56,793 nucleotides of DNA from CAZLYX01 sp964563885 (GCA_964563885.1 CAZLYX010000005.1:1-56793), one strand, 5' to 3'; positions 8,583 through 17,939 are shown, numbered from the stretch's first letter. The notes: a model not told the origin generated them from the sequence alone. Made by a program: numbers and translations.

Positions 8583-9266
8583 TTAACGGCGACGGACCAA
8601 TTGCCAAGCGCGACCAACATAACTCACACTGGCAAAGCCACTCCATACATGCACTAAGCGAGTGAATGGGAAAATTACGAATAAGCCCATACCCATCAGC
8701 ATGTGTAATTTAAACATAAGGCTTACATCAACTATATGACTGGCAGCACCACCTCGGAACGTGACGATATGTTGCGCCCAATTCATTAGCTTAACCATTT
8801 CATGACCATCAGTATGTCCCATGCTGATTAAGATAGTGAGTAGCCCCAGGCCTAAAGTGATGATGAGCCAAATCAATACCAGTTTGTCACGCCAAGTGGT
8901 GTTCGCAGCCAAGCGATCACACTTCAAACGACGCATCAGCAACATGATTAATCCAACCATTGCCATCAGGCCGAAAATGCCCCCCATCGACATAGCGATA
9001 ATTTGTTTAGCACCATGGGTTACACCCAGTGCATCCCACAACCATAACGGGGTTAGTAGACCAAATAGATGGCCGAAAAATACCATTAAAATACCAACGT
9101 GGAACAAAATATTACCTATGCGAAGCTGACCTTGGTAAAGGACTTGGCTAGATTCACTTTTCCAGCTGTATTGTTCGCGCTCAAAGCGTATTAAGCTGCC
9201 GAGAAAGAAAATAGACAATGCGATATAAGGAAAAATCCCGAATAAGAATTGATGTAGGGTATTCAT
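8583..9266 (-). CDS. narI: Respiratory nitrate reductase gamma subunit NarI
   Basis: Membrane cytochrome b subunit that takes electrons from quinol and passes them through two b hemes to NarH. The 227-aa length matches E. coli NarI. Five hydrophobic segments are visible, with conserved histidines in NILFHVGILMVFFGHLFG (helix 2) and FKLHMLMGMGLFVIFPFTRLVHVWS (helix 5) as heme ligands. The start overlaps the narJ stop by 4 bp. It is the last gene of narGHJI and is followed by a DUS-pair terminator. Confidence 0.96.
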   Translation of the reverse strand: MNTLHQFLFGIFPYIALSIFFLGSLIRFEREQYSWKSESSQVLYQGQLRIGNILFHVGILMVFFGHLFGLLTPLWLWDALGVTHGAKQIIAMSMGGIFGLMAMVGLIMLLMRRLKCDRLAANTTWRDKLVLIWLIITLGLGLLTILISMGHTDGHEMVKLMNWAQHIVTFRGGAASHIVDVSLMFKLHMLMGMGLFVIFPFTRLVHVWSGFASVSYVGRAWQLVRRR

Positions 9267-9934
9267 GCTTCTACTCCTTTAGCGGCTGTTTGAAAATCAG
9301 CCTTAGGGTAAAATTGGATAGTTTCGATGCTGGGTTTTAGCAGTGGCTCAACACCTGCAATATCAGAGCCGAAAGTTTCCATGGCTTCATCCATATCGCG
9401 AACTGGTGCCTCAACCAAAGGCTTTGGTGTTACTGGGCTTAGTGTTACTAAGGTAGCCAACAGTGCAGCATAGGGTGAGCAGTTTTTTTCTAACTTAATG
9501 CGAATATGCTCAACCACATGCACTGCATCACCCAGTAGTTTTTTTGCCTTTTTTTGATCTACGTTGGCTAAATATTCGAGCAATACTGGCAGGTAATCGG
9601 GTAACTCATCATCACCTAATTGAAAACCATTACTATGATATTCTTGTAGCAAATCGACCATGGCTGAACCGCGGTCACGGTCTTCTCCATGAACATGCTC
9701 AAAAATGTACAAAGCATGACTACGATTACGATCGAAGGTCGCCACATATCGTTCTTGTAGCTCAATTAAATCATGGCTACCCATCTCATTTAAAAAAAGC
9801 TGTAATGGGTCTCGCTGTTTTTTTAATGCTGGAATGGAGGCTAAGGCTACCTGAAACTCAGGTAGAGCAGCTATCAACTCAGCTTCCGGATAACACAACA
9901 GCGCAGAGAGCCATTGGTATTCAAGGTTAGCCAT
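9263..9934 (-). CDS. narJ: Nitrate reductase molybdenum cofactor assembly chaperone NarJ
   Basis: Cytoplasmic chaperone that binds apo-NarG until Mo-bis-MGD is inserted and the NarGH complex docks on NarI. The 223-aa all-helical protein has the TorD/NarJ family blocks LSALLCYPEAELI near the N-terminus, LQERYVATFDRNRSHALYIFEHVHGEDRDRGSAMVDLLQEY in the middle, and DELPDYLPVLLEYL. It shares one base with the narH stop (TAATG) and overlaps narI by 4 bp, so translation is coupled. A DUS lies inside the gene at 9844-9855. The acidic C-terminal tail is typical. Confidence 0.95.
   Translation of the reverse strand: MANLEYQWLSALLCYPEAELIAALPEFQVALASIPALKKQRDPLQLFLNEMGSHDLIELQERYVATFDRNRSHALYIFEHVHGEDRDRGSAMVDLLQEYHSNGFQLGDDELPDYLPVLLEYLANVDQKKAKKLLGDAVHVVEHIRIKLEKNCSPYAALLATLVTLSPVTPKPLVEAPVRDMDEAMETFGSDIAGVEPLLKPSIETIQFYPKADFQTAAKGVEA
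9844..9855. repeat. DNA uptake sequence inside narJ
   Basis: Exact AGGCTACCTGAA within the narJ coding region, followed by a partial inverted copy. Confidence 0.85.
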
Positions 9935-11493
9935 TAGCGTACTCCTTTATCGCGATTTTTTTGCGCATCTTCACGCAAATCATGGAACACAATAGGCGTA
10001 CCTTTGCGTTTGCCAAACAGGCTTTCTTCAGAGCTACCGCTTGAACAACCGTTACCAAAAGTGAAGCCACAGCTAGATTTATCTTCAAAGCTATTTTCCA
10101 CCATCTCTTTATGAGAAGAGGGAATCACAAAGCGATCTTCGTAGTTAGCAATCGCCATTACTTGGTACATTTCTTCTACTTGTGCTGGTGTTAAACCCGT
10201 TCCGTCTAATGTTTGTTCTAAAGTTTCACCATGAACGACTTGACCACGTTTAAAACGGCGCATTGCAATCATGCGTTCCAATGCAAACCTGATGGGCTCA
10301 ATTTTTCCAGCGGTAAGTAAGTTGGCTAAGTAACGCAGTGGAATACGCATTTCGTCGACACTTGGAATAATGCCGTTTTCGCCTACTAAACCATTTTCAA
10401 TGGCTGATTGAATAGGTGATAGAGGTGGGATATACCATACCATTGGCATGGTGCGGTATTCTGGGTGCAACGGGAAAGCCACTTTCCACTCCATCGCCAT
10501 TTTGTAAACTGGTGACTTTTGTGCCGCATCTAACCAGCTTTGGCTGATGCCTTGTTTAAGTGCTTCACGTTGCACTTCAGGATCATTTGGGTCTAAAAAT
10601 ACGCCCAGTTGTGCCTCGTACAGATCTTGGGGGTTTTCTACACTCGCGGCCTCTTCGATTTTGTCAGCATCGTACAGCAGCACACCTAAATAACGGATGC
10701 GGCCAACACAGGTTTCTGAACATACAGTAGGCTGGCCACTCTCGATACGCGGGTAGCAAAAAGTACATTTTTCAGCTTTTCCAGAAGTCCAGTTGTAGTA
10801 GATCTTTTTGTATGGACAGCCAGAAATACACATGCGCCAGCCACGACATTTGTCTTGGTCGATCAATACAATGCCATCTTCTTCACGTTTATAAATACTG
10901 CCTGACGGGCAAGAAGCAACACAAGTAGGGTTAAGACAGTGTTCGCATAAACGTGGCAGATACATCATAAAAGTTTGCTCGAAGGCTGAGTGCATATCTT
11001 TTTGAATGCCTTCAAACAACACATCTTTGGCACGTTTTTCAAATTCTCCGCCTAAATCATCTTCCCAGTTAGGCCCCCACTCAATTTTGTCCATTTTCTT
11101 GCCAGTGAGCACAGAAATTGGACGTGCTGTGGGTGGCGTCTTCATTCTGGGTGCGTTTTGTAAATGCTCATAGTCGAAGGTAAATGGCTCATAGTATTCG
11201 TCTATTTGCGGCATATTAGGGTTAGCAAAGATGTTGGCTAGAATTTTTAACTTGCCACCTTGTTTAGGCACCAGTTTGCCATCTGCTTTACGTACCCAAC
11301 CACCATTCCATTTTTCTTGGTCTTCCCAATTTTTTGGGTAGCCAATGCCAGGCTTGGTTTCTACGTTGTTAAACCAAGCATATTCAACACCGTCACGGCT
11401 GGTCCATACGTTTTTACAGGTGACCGAGCAGGTGTGGCAGCCGATGCACTTATCCAGATTGAGTACCATGCCGACTTGTGCTCTGATTTTCAT
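9934..11493 (-). CDS. narH: Respiratory nitrate reductase beta subunit NarH
   Basis: Iron-sulfur electron-transfer subunit of the NarGHI complex on the cytoplasmic face of the membrane. The 519-aa protein has four cysteine groups: CIGCHTCSVTC at residues 16-26; CEHCLNPTCVASCP; CRGWRMCISGCPYKK, where Trp takes a Cys position as in the 3Fe-4S cluster of E. coli NarH; and CTFCYPRIESGQPTVCSETC. The C-terminal part, including MVWYIPPLSPIQ, is typical. The start has a weak AAAGGAAC site. It is separated from narG by a 107-bp gap holding a palindromic element. Confidence 0.97.
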   Translation of the reverse strand: MKIRAQVGMVLNLDKCIGCHTCSVTCKNVWTSRDGVEYAWFNNVETKPGIGYPKNWEDQEKWNGGWVRKADGKLVPKQGGKLKILANIFANPNMPQIDEYYEPFTFDYEHLQNAPRMKTPPTARPISVLTGKKMDKIEWGPNWEDDLGGEFEKRAKDVLFEGIQKDMHSAFEQTFMMYLPRLCEHCLNPTCVASCPSGSIYKREEDGIVLIDQDKCRGWRMCISGCPYKKIYYNWTSGKAEKCTFCYPRIESGQPTVCSETCVGRIRYLGVLLYDADKIEEAASVENPQDLYEAQLGVFLDPNDPEVQREALKQGISQSWLDAAQKSPVYKMAMEWKVAFPLHPEYRTMPMVWYIPPLSPIQSAIENGLVGENGIIPSVDEMRIPLRYLANLLTAGKIEPIRFALERMIAMRRFKRGQVVHGETLEQTLDGTGLTPAQVEEMYQVMAIANYEDRFVIPSSHKEMVENSFEDKSSCGFTFGNGCSSGSSEESLFGKRKGTPIVFHDLREDAQKNRDKGVR

Positions 11494-11511
11494 GGTTTGT
11501 TCCTTTTTCTT

Positions 11512-11574
11512 TTGTAGGGTGGGCGTAAGCCCACCATTTTAGTTTTAGGCGACGGGTTGAAGCCTACCCTACAA
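11512..11574. repeat. REP-like cloverleaf element between narG and narH
   Basis: A 63-bp self-complementary element. The outer arms TTGTAGGGT (11512-11520) and ACCCTACAA (11566-11574) are perfect inverted repeats. They enclose one hairpin GGTGGGC-GTAA-GCCCACC (11518-11535) and a second with TAGGC/GCCTA arms (11546-11550/11562-11566). The GTAGGGTGGGC...GCCCACC wording is like small dispersed palindromes I know from Neisseria and other Proteobacteria. I see no second copy in this window. Confidence 0.7.
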
Positions 11575-11600
11575 TATTTTGTTTGATGGATTGAGGTAGC

Positions 11601-14600
11601 TTATTCAGCAGGCTCGTCCATCCAGTCCACGTGTTTCATTTTTCTCAAAACCACAAACTCGTCTCGGTTCGTGCCCACGGTGCCGTAGTAGTTCAAGCCC
11701 CAAGCCAGTTGAGCATAACCACCAATCATGTGTGTGGGTTTGATTACGGTACGCGTTACTGAGTTATGAATGCCACCACGATTACCAGATACCTCTGCAC
11801 CAGGCACGTTGATGATTTTTTCCTGTGCGTGATACATCAAAGTCATCCCATCAGGGATACGCTGACTGACAATAGCGCGTGCGGTTAAAGTACCATTGAT
11901 GTTAAACACCTCAATCCAATCGTTATCAACAATCTGGGCTCTTTTAGCGTCACCCTCACTAATCCAAACATGTGGGCCACCACGCGATAAAGTCAACATG
12001 CGTAGGTTTTCAGAGTAAGTACTATGAATGCCCCATTTTTGATGTGGTGTCAGGAAGTTGAGAATAATCTCTGGGTTACCATTACTGTATTTGCCCAGTA
12101 CTTTTTCGGTGGTTTTTAAATCTACGGGTGGTTTATAGACGCATAGGTGCTCGCCAAATGCACGCATCCATTGGTGATCTTGGTAGAACTGCTGGCGACC
12201 AGTAAGCGTTCTCCAGGGAATCAATTCGTGTACATTGGTGTAGCCTGCGTTGTAACTAACTTCTTCACTTTCTATGCCCGACCAAATGGGTGAGGAAATA
12301 ATTTTGCGTGGCTGTGCTTGTATGTCACGGAAGCGGATTTGTGTATGTTCAGCAGATGCAGCTAAGTGCTTATGAGTTCGGCCGGTAGCCTTGCTCAATG
12401 CATCCCACGCTTTAACGGCCACATGACCATTGGTTTCAGGAGCCAGTGTTAGAATCATTTCGGCAGCATCAATAGCTGTATCTAATTTAGGCTGTCCCTT
12501 ACCAGCACCGGAGGCTCGAACACCATTGAGCTGACGCAAAAATTCAACTTCATGGCCAGTTTCCCAAGCGATACCTTTGCCGTTGTTATTCACTTTTTCT
12601 AACAACGGGCCTATGCTGGTGAACTTGTCATACACTGCTCCATAATCACGCTCTACTACAGTCATTGCGGGCATGGTTTTGCCAGGAATCGGTTCACATT
12701 CGCCCCGTTTCCAGTCTTTAACGTCAAAGGGTTGGCCTAGCTCTTGAGGGCTATCATGCATCAAAGGAGTGAGCACTAAGTCTTTACGTACACCAAGATA
12801 GTCTTTGCCTATTTCAGAGAATTTTTTGGCAATACCTTTATAAATTTCCCAGTCAGTTTTGCTTTGCCATAGAGGGTTAACGGCCTCAGACAATGGGTGA
12901 ATAAATGGATGCATGTCTGAAGTGTTTAAATCATCTTTTTCATACCATGTGGCAGTAGGTAACACCACATCGCCGTACAGACAGGTAGTAGACATTCTAA
13001 AATCGAGCACAGTGAGTAAATCCAGTTTGCCTTCAGCCGCTGGGCGTACAGTAATTTCTGTAGGGGTAATACAGTCATCTTCTGTACCTAACACAGCATT
13101 TTGGGTGCCTAATAGATACTTGAGGAAGTACTCATGACCTTTACCGGATGAACCCAGAAGATTGGAGCGCCATATAAACAGGTTACGTGGAAAGTTTTTT
13201 GGATTATCTGGATCATTACAAGCCATATCCAAGCTGCCATCTTTGAGTTTGCCTACTGCATATTGCACAGGGTCTTGCCCCGCAGCTGCTGCTTCATCCA
13301 CAAAGTCTAGTGGGTTGACAGACAATTGTGGTGCGCTAGGCAACCAGCCCATGCGTTCGGCTTTGGCGTTGTAGTCTATCAAAGATAATTTGGCCATCTC
13401 GCCGTTGGCTGTGGGTGCTAGAATTTCATCCACGCCCAGTCTTTCATGCCGCCATTGGCTGGTGTGGGCATAAAAGAATGAAGTGCCATTCATCTGGCGA
13501 GGCGGACGATGCCAATCTAGACCAAAGGCCAATGGTGTCCAGCCACTTTGCGGACGTAGTTTTTCTTGACCAACATAATGGCACCAACCACCTCCTGATT
13601 TACCAATACAACCACACAACATCAACATATTGATAATTCCGCGATAAGTCATGTCCATGTGATACCAGTGGTTTAAACCAGCACCCACAATCACCATACT
13701 GCGACCTTCGGTATCGTGTGCGTTTTGAGCAAACTCACGTGCTACCTGGATCACCAACTCTGGTTTTACACCAGTGTGCTTTTGCTGCCATGCTGGAGTG
13801 TATGGCTTGTCTTCAAAATAATCTTTGGCACAAGCAGGGTCATTCAGACCATGTTCTACACCATAGTTAGCCATGGTTAAATCAAAAACCGTTGTCACAA
13901 GTGCAACCTCACCATTTGCCATGGTAATGCGTTTGGTCGGCACTTTGCGGTACTGAAGTTCATTATGGTCTTCAGCAAAATAGGTAAAGCCTACATCAAC
14001 CACTTCATCGGCATTGGCTTTCATGCTTAAGCTTGCATGAATGTCAGTATCTTGAGCGCGTGTTTCTAAGTTCCATTTTTGACTACCATCCCAGCGGAAG
14101 CCAACCGAACCATTGGGTATCGCTAAATTTCCACTGGCTTCATCAAGAACTAAGGTTTTCCAGTCTGGATTTTTCTCTTCGCCAAGATTGTCGGCCAAAT
14201 GTGAAGCACGCAAGTAGTATTCTGGAATATAGCCATGCTCAGTTTGTTGTAGACGCACCAGCATCGGCATGTCAGTTAGGCGACGTATGTAATCAGTGAA
14301 ATAAGGGGAAGGATTGTCTACGTGAAATTCTTTTAGAATCACATGACCCATGGCCATGGCTAAGGCTGCGTCTGTGCCTTGCTTAGGCGCTAGCCAAATA
14401 TCACCAAATTTAACCATTTCGCCAAAGTCAGAAGAAACGGCTACTGTTTTGGTGCCTTTGTAACGCACTTCAGTGTAGAAGTGGGCATCAGGCGTACGTG
14501 TCATTGGTACGTTTGAACCCCAAACCATCAGGTAATTACTGTTATACCAGTCGGCAGATTCTGCCACGTCGGTTTGCTCGCCCCATACTTGTGGACTGGC

Positions 14601-15275
14601 TGGAGGAAGGTCACAATACCAGTCATAAAAAGACAGTGGCACACCACCGATCATGGCTAAATATCGAGAGCCAGCGGCATAGCTGATCATAGACATAGCG
14701 GGAATAGGAGAGAAACCAACCACACGATCAGGACCATAGATTTTGATTGTATAGGCATTGGCTGCTGCAATGATTTCATTGGATTCATCCCATTGAGCAC
14801 GCACAAAGCCGCCTAAACCACGTTGTGATTTATACGATTTGGCTCGCTCAGGGTTTTCTACAATATATGCCCATGCTTCGGTAGGCGACATACTTTTACG
14901 TGCTTCGCGCCACATTTGAGCCAATACGCCACGAATCATCGGGTATTTTACTCGCTGTGCAGAATAAACATACCAGCTATAAGATGCGCCACGCGGGCAA
15001 CCGCGAGGCTCATGATTAGGCAGATCAGGACGGGTTCGCGGGTAATCTGTTTGTTGGGTTTCCCATGTAATCAAGCCATTTTTAACATATACTTTCCAGC
15101 TACAAGAGCCAGTGCAGTTAACGCCATGGGTAGAGCGTACGATTTTGTCGTGTTGCCAACGACTGCGGTAGGCATCTTCCCATTTACGGTCTTCTACGGT
15201 TAACACACCGTGACCATTGGCAAATGCCTCATGTTTTTGGGTGAAAAATTTTAATCTGTCCAGAAAGTGGCTCAT
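11601..15275 (-). CDS. narG: Respiratory nitrate reductase alpha subunit NarG
   Basis: Catalytic subunit that reduces nitrate to nitrite at Mo-bis-MGD. The 1224-aa product aligns with E. coli NarG along its length from memory. The FS0 ligands sit at identical positions: His50, Cys54 and Cys58 in HGVNCTGSC, and Cys93 in RGCPRG. The ADWYNSNY stretch holds the Mo-ligand Asp, and the C-terminal pterin-binding block HQKWGIHSTYSENLRMLTLSRGGP is intact. I use the ATG at 15275 (GAGGAA site upstream, MSHFLDRL start as in the family); the frame stays open to 15374. It heads narGHJI. Confidence 0.97.
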   Translation of the reverse strand: MSHFLDRLKFFTQKHEAFANGHGVLTVEDRKWEDAYRSRWQHDKIVRSTHGVNCTGSCSWKVYVKNGLITWETQQTDYPRTRPDLPNHEPRGCPRGASYSWYVYSAQRVKYPMIRGVLAQMWREARKSMSPTEAWAYIVENPERAKSYKSQRGLGGFVRAQWDESNEIIAAANAYTIKIYGPDRVVGFSPIPAMSMISYAAGSRYLAMIGGVPLSFYDWYCDLPPASPQVWGEQTDVAESADWYNSNYLMVWGSNVPMTRTPDAHFYTEVRYKGTKTVAVSSDFGEMVKFGDIWLAPKQGTDAALAMAMGHVILKEFHVDNPSPYFTDYIRRLTDMPMLVRLQQTEHGYIPEYYLRASHLADNLGEEKNPDWKTLVLDEASGNLAIPNGSVGFRWDGSQKWNLETRAQDTDIHASLSMKANADEVVDVGFTYFAEDHNELQYRKVPTKRITMANGEVALVTTVFDLTMANYGVEHGLNDPACAKDYFEDKPYTPAWQQKHTGVKPELVIQVAREFAQNAHDTEGRSMVIVGAGLNHWYHMDMTYRGIINMLMLCGCIGKSGGGWCHYVGQEKLRPQSGWTPLAFGLDWHRPPRQMNGTSFFYAHTSQWRHERLGVDEILAPTANGEMAKLSLIDYNAKAERMGWLPSAPQLSVNPLDFVDEAAAAGQDPVQYAVGKLKDGSLDMACNDPDNPKNFPRNLFIWRSNLLGSSGKGHEYFLKYLLGTQNAVLGTEDDCITPTEITVRPAAEGKLDLLTVLDFRMSTTCLYGDVVLPTATWYEKDDLNTSDMHPFIHPLSEAVNPLWQSKTDWEIYKGIAKKFSEIGKDYLGVRKDLVLTPLMHDSPQELGQPFDVKDWKRGECEPIPGKTMPAMTVVERDYGAVYDKFTSIGPLLEKVNNNGKGIAWETGHEVEFLRQLNGVRASGAGKGQPKLDTAIDAAEMILTLAPETNGHVAVKAWDALSKATGRTHKHLAASAEHTQIRFRDIQAQPRKIISSPIWSGIESEEVSYNAGYTNVHELIPWRTLTGRQQFYQDHQWMRAFGEHLCVYKPPVDLKTTEKVLGKYSNGNPEIILNFLTPHQKWGIHSTYSENLRMLTLSRGGPHVWISEGDAKRAQIVDNDWIEVFNINGTLTARAIVSQRIPDGMTLMYHAQEKIINVPGAEVSGNRGGIHNSVTRTVIKPTHMIGGYAQLAWGLNYYGTVGTNRDEFVVLRKMKHVDWMDEPAE

Positions 15276-15306
15276 GGTGTTCCTCGCTTTATGGTGACTG
15301 CCTAAG

Positions 15307-15321
15307 TTGTTACAGTAACAA
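15307..15321. promoter_or_regulatory. Perfect palindrome in the narG leader
   Basis: TTGTTACAGTAACAA, 7-bp arms around one base, lies 32 bp upstream of the narG ATG. The symmetry suggests a dimeric regulator site or a leader hairpin. It does not fit the FNR or NarL consensus. Confidence 0.4.
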
Positions 15322-15466
15322 CAGGCACCTGTTCTCAAAACCTTTTTGATGCTTAAAAGTTTAAGACATGACAAGCAATAAAAATATGCGCCTAAAGCGC
15401 AAATACGAGCAGCAAAGTAAGGGGCAGATACTGGCCATTTGGATTAGCGGAAGTACTCTTTTCGAA

Positions 15467-15478
15467 CTAGTTATATTT
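15467..15478 (-). promoter_or_regulatory. Shared CTAGTTAT-type motif upstream of narG
   Basis: CTAGTTATATTT on the plus strand, 192 bp before the narG start; the CTAGTTAT core is shared with the moeA and narK1 upstream regions. The 622-bp gap 15276-15897 otherwise holds only the palindrome at 15307 and the hairpin at 15578. Confidence 0.35.
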
Positions 15479-15577
15479 AAGCGGGGTTATGTTTATTGAG
15501 CAGCTATTGGATAATAAGAATATGAGTGTGATTAAAGACGTTCTTTGATAGTGTCTTCTAGCATTGCTAAACACAGT

Positions 15578-15615
15578 AAAAACCATCATGACAATAAAAT
15601 TTCAAGATGGTTTTT
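15578..15615. terminator. Hairpin with A/T flanks between narG and mutL
   Basis: AAAAACCATC (15578-15587) pairs with GATGGTTTTT (15606-15615) around an 18-nt loop. It could terminate on either strand. On the minus strand it lies about 280 bp past mutL, so it may end that transcript. Confidence 0.6.
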
Positions 15616-15897
15616 ATTATGTCCGCGGATAAATCTTAAGTACGGTGCACTATTATGAGGGTGTTTGGAGTGGTTTGAAAATGGGGCAAGTAATGGTGAT
15701 TGAATACAGCTCTGTGTCATGAGTATTTTAAGGCGAATGTGCTGCCGCTGCACAGGTGTTGCAAATCCGAATATGCTCGACTATCTGCTGAAACAGTATG
15801 AAAATTTAATCAGTACATGTGCTTATTGCATTCATTTTCAATAGCTTAAATGGTGTTTAGTGCTTAGTTGAGTACAAACGTTTTGGTGTATTTATAT

Positions 15898-17856
15898 TTA
15901 TTGACCACGTAAAAATAAAGCATCCAGCTCTTTTAGGCTCAACTTCACCCAAGTAGGACGGCCATGATTACACTGGTTGCTGCGCGGTGTTTTTTCCATA
16001 TCACGCAACAGTGCATTCATTTCAGGTAGCGTTAGCTGACGACCAGCGCGCACTGAACCATGACAAGCCATGGTAGAGAGTATTTGGTTTTCAAGTGCTG
16101 TAATGGTTTGGCTAGCGCCTACTTGGGCGATATCCTGCAACAGATTACGCGCCAAATTGGCAATATCTGATTTGCCCAACATTTGTGGCACGGCGCGCAC
16201 GGCGATGGTTTGGCTGTTAATAACTGATAAATTCATACCAAATGCGTGTAAATCATCAGCATGATCGGCCAGTGTGGCCATTTCTTCATGGCTGGCGTTG
16301 AAGATGACAGGTATCAGCAGCGATTGGCTGCTGAGTTTGCCAGATGTTTCGCGCTGAGCTTTCATTTTTTCATAGTTGACGCGTTCGGCGGCAGCGTGCA
16401 TATCAATGAGCAGTAAACTCTCTTTAGCTTGTGCCAAAATATAAATGCCTAATAATTGGGCAATGGCAAATCCTAGCGGCGGCAGTTCTGAGTTTATCTC
16501 AATGTTATAAGTGCTATTGTTTTCAGGTAGCTTTGTTTCGCCTAAGCGAGCTTGTTCAAATTGGCTTAATTCAATATCGTCATCAGGATTGGTGCGATAA
16601 AGTTGGGCGTAAGTATTCAGCGCTTGTTGGCTTTCGCGCAAAGATAAGCTGCGTTGTTGAGTGGCGCGGCCAGCATTTTGATAAGGCATGGGGGCAACTT
16701 TATGATTGCCAGCGAATAAATGTTCAGGCGAATATGAATCTGTGTTAAGGCTACCTGAAAGTGGATTTAGATTGTTTTCAGGTAGCTGAGAATCAGATGT
16801 TTGTGAAGATAAACCCACTACTTCATGTAATACCGCGCCAGCTTGTGACACGCTGTCGGTAAGATCAGCCCGTGTAGTGGCCAGCGTTTTGTTTAGCGTA
16901 TGAAACACCAATTGGTGGATGGCTTGGCTATCGCGAAAGCGGACTTCAGTTTTGGTGGGATGCACGTTAACATCCACTGCTTCTGGCGGTAGCTCAAGAA
17001 ACAGCACAAAAGCGGGCGTGAGCGCTTGATGTAACACATCACGGTAAGCTTGTTTTACGGCATGAATCATCACTTTATCACGCACAAAGCGGCGGTTTAC
17101 AAAGCAATATTGCTTGTCTGTTTTGCCTTTTGCAAATGTAGGTTTAGAGATAACGCCACTTAAACGCATGTTGCCTTCGCCGCTATCTACCGTTAAAGAA
17201 GCTGCCTGAAAGTCATTGCCCACAATCGCCGCCACGCGCTCACTTAGACTTTGAGCAGGCAAGTTAAATACCGTTTTTTCGTCACGTTTAAGCGAAAAAG
17301 CAATCTGTGGATTAGCGAGCGCTAAGCGCTCAAGCATGGTGGCGCAATGGGCATATTCGGTGTTTTCTGATTTTAGAAATTTACGCCGCGCAGGGGTGTT
17401 AAAAAATAGCTCTGCCACTTCTACTGTGGTGCCGATTGGATGTGCCGCTGCGCCACCCATTTCAAGTTTGCCATCAATGGCGCGCACTTGATGAGCATGT
17501 TTGCTGCTGGGTTGACGACTGGTTAATGTTAAACGGCTTACTGAGGCAATGCTGGCCAAACCTTCGCCACGAAACCCCATGCTGGCAACGTGTTCTAAAT
17601 CATTGAGCGAGGCAATTTTGCTGGTGGCGTGGCGGCATAATGCCAACTCGATGTCATCTGCGTGAATGCCTGCGCCATTATCGGTGACACGAATCAAACG
17701 AATACCGCCACCCGCTAGCTCTACGTCAATTTGTTCTGCGCCTGCATCAATGCTGTTTTCTACTATTTCTTTAAGTGCATTGGCGGGGCGCTCCACCACT
17801 TCGCCAGCGGCAATTTGGTTGACAAGATGATCGGGTAGGGCGGCGATGCGTTTCAT
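15898..17856 (-). CDS. mutL: DNA mismatch repair protein MutL
   Basis: Mismatch repair ATPase linking MutS recognition to strand incision. The 652-aa protein has the N-terminal GHKL ATPase with IAAGEVVERPANALKEIVENSIDAGA, VTDNGAGI and ASMGFRGEGLASIASVS. A low-complexity linker of about 110 residues follows, and then the C-terminal dimer domain. That domain has DMHAAAERVNYE, a DQHA(X)2E(X)4E endonuclease motif with Gln changed to Met, plus ACHGSVRAGRQL and CNHGRPTW near the end. MutL is therefore probably an endonuclease, as in Neisseria and unlike E. coli. One full and several near DUS copies lie inside the gene. Confidence 0.96.
   Translation of the reverse strand: MKRIAALPDHLVNQIAAGEVVERPANALKEIVENSIDAGAEQIDVELAGGGIRLIRVTDNGAGIHADDIELALCRHATSKIASLNDLEHVASMGFRGEGLASIASVSRLTLTSRQPSSKHAHQVRAIDGKLEMGGAAAHPIGTTVEVAELFFNTPARRKFLKSENTEYAHCATMLERLALANPQIAFSLKRDEKTVFNLPAQSLSERVAAIVGNDFQAASLTVDSGEGNMRLSGVISKPTFAKGKTDKQYCFVNRRFVRDKVMIHAVKQAYRDVLHQALTPAFVLFLELPPEAVDVNVHPTKTEVRFRDSQAIHQLVFHTLNKTLATTRADLTDSVSQAGAVLHEVVGLSSQTSDSQLPENNLNPLSGSLNTDSYSPEHLFAGNHKVAPMPYQNAGRATQQRSLSLRESQQALNTYAQLYRTNPDDDIELSQFEQARLGETKLPENNSTYNIEINSELPPLGFAIAQLLGIYILAQAKESLLLIDMHAAAERVNYEKMKAQRETSGKLSSQSLLIPVIFNASHEEMATLADHADDLHAFGMNLSVINSQTIAVRAVPQMLGKSDIANLARNLLQDIAQVGASQTITALENQILSTMACHGSVRAGRQLTLPEMNALLRDMEKTPRSNQCNHGRPTWVKLSLKELDALFLRGQ
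16748..16759. repeat. DNA uptake sequence inside mutL
   Basis: Exact AGGCTACCTGAA in the linker-coding part of mutL. Partial copies (TTCAGGTAGC) lie close by at about 16021, 16525 and 16780. Confidence 0.85.
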
Positions 17857-17901
17857 AAGGAAGCTTTCTGATGATAGCGTGCGGGCGCACTTTGAAAAAA
17901 G

Positions 17902-17939
17902 TTCAGGTAGCCATCATTATAACTGAGAGGCTACCTGAA
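17902..17939. terminator. DUS inverted pair upstream of mutL
   Basis: TTCAGGTAGCCA (17902-17913, 11/12) and the exact copy at 17928-17939 are inverted with a 14-nt loop. It lies between dedA and mutL in the mutL leader, so its role as terminator is unsure. A degenerate pair (AGACTATCTAAA/TTCAGATAGCCT, about 17965-17996) follows, just before the dedA stop. Confidence 0.6.

Noticed and set aside
15346..15359. Possible FNR box TTGATGCTTAAAAG upstream of narG
   Set aside because: The left half is perfect but the right half AAAAG matches ATCAA at only two positions; not supported.
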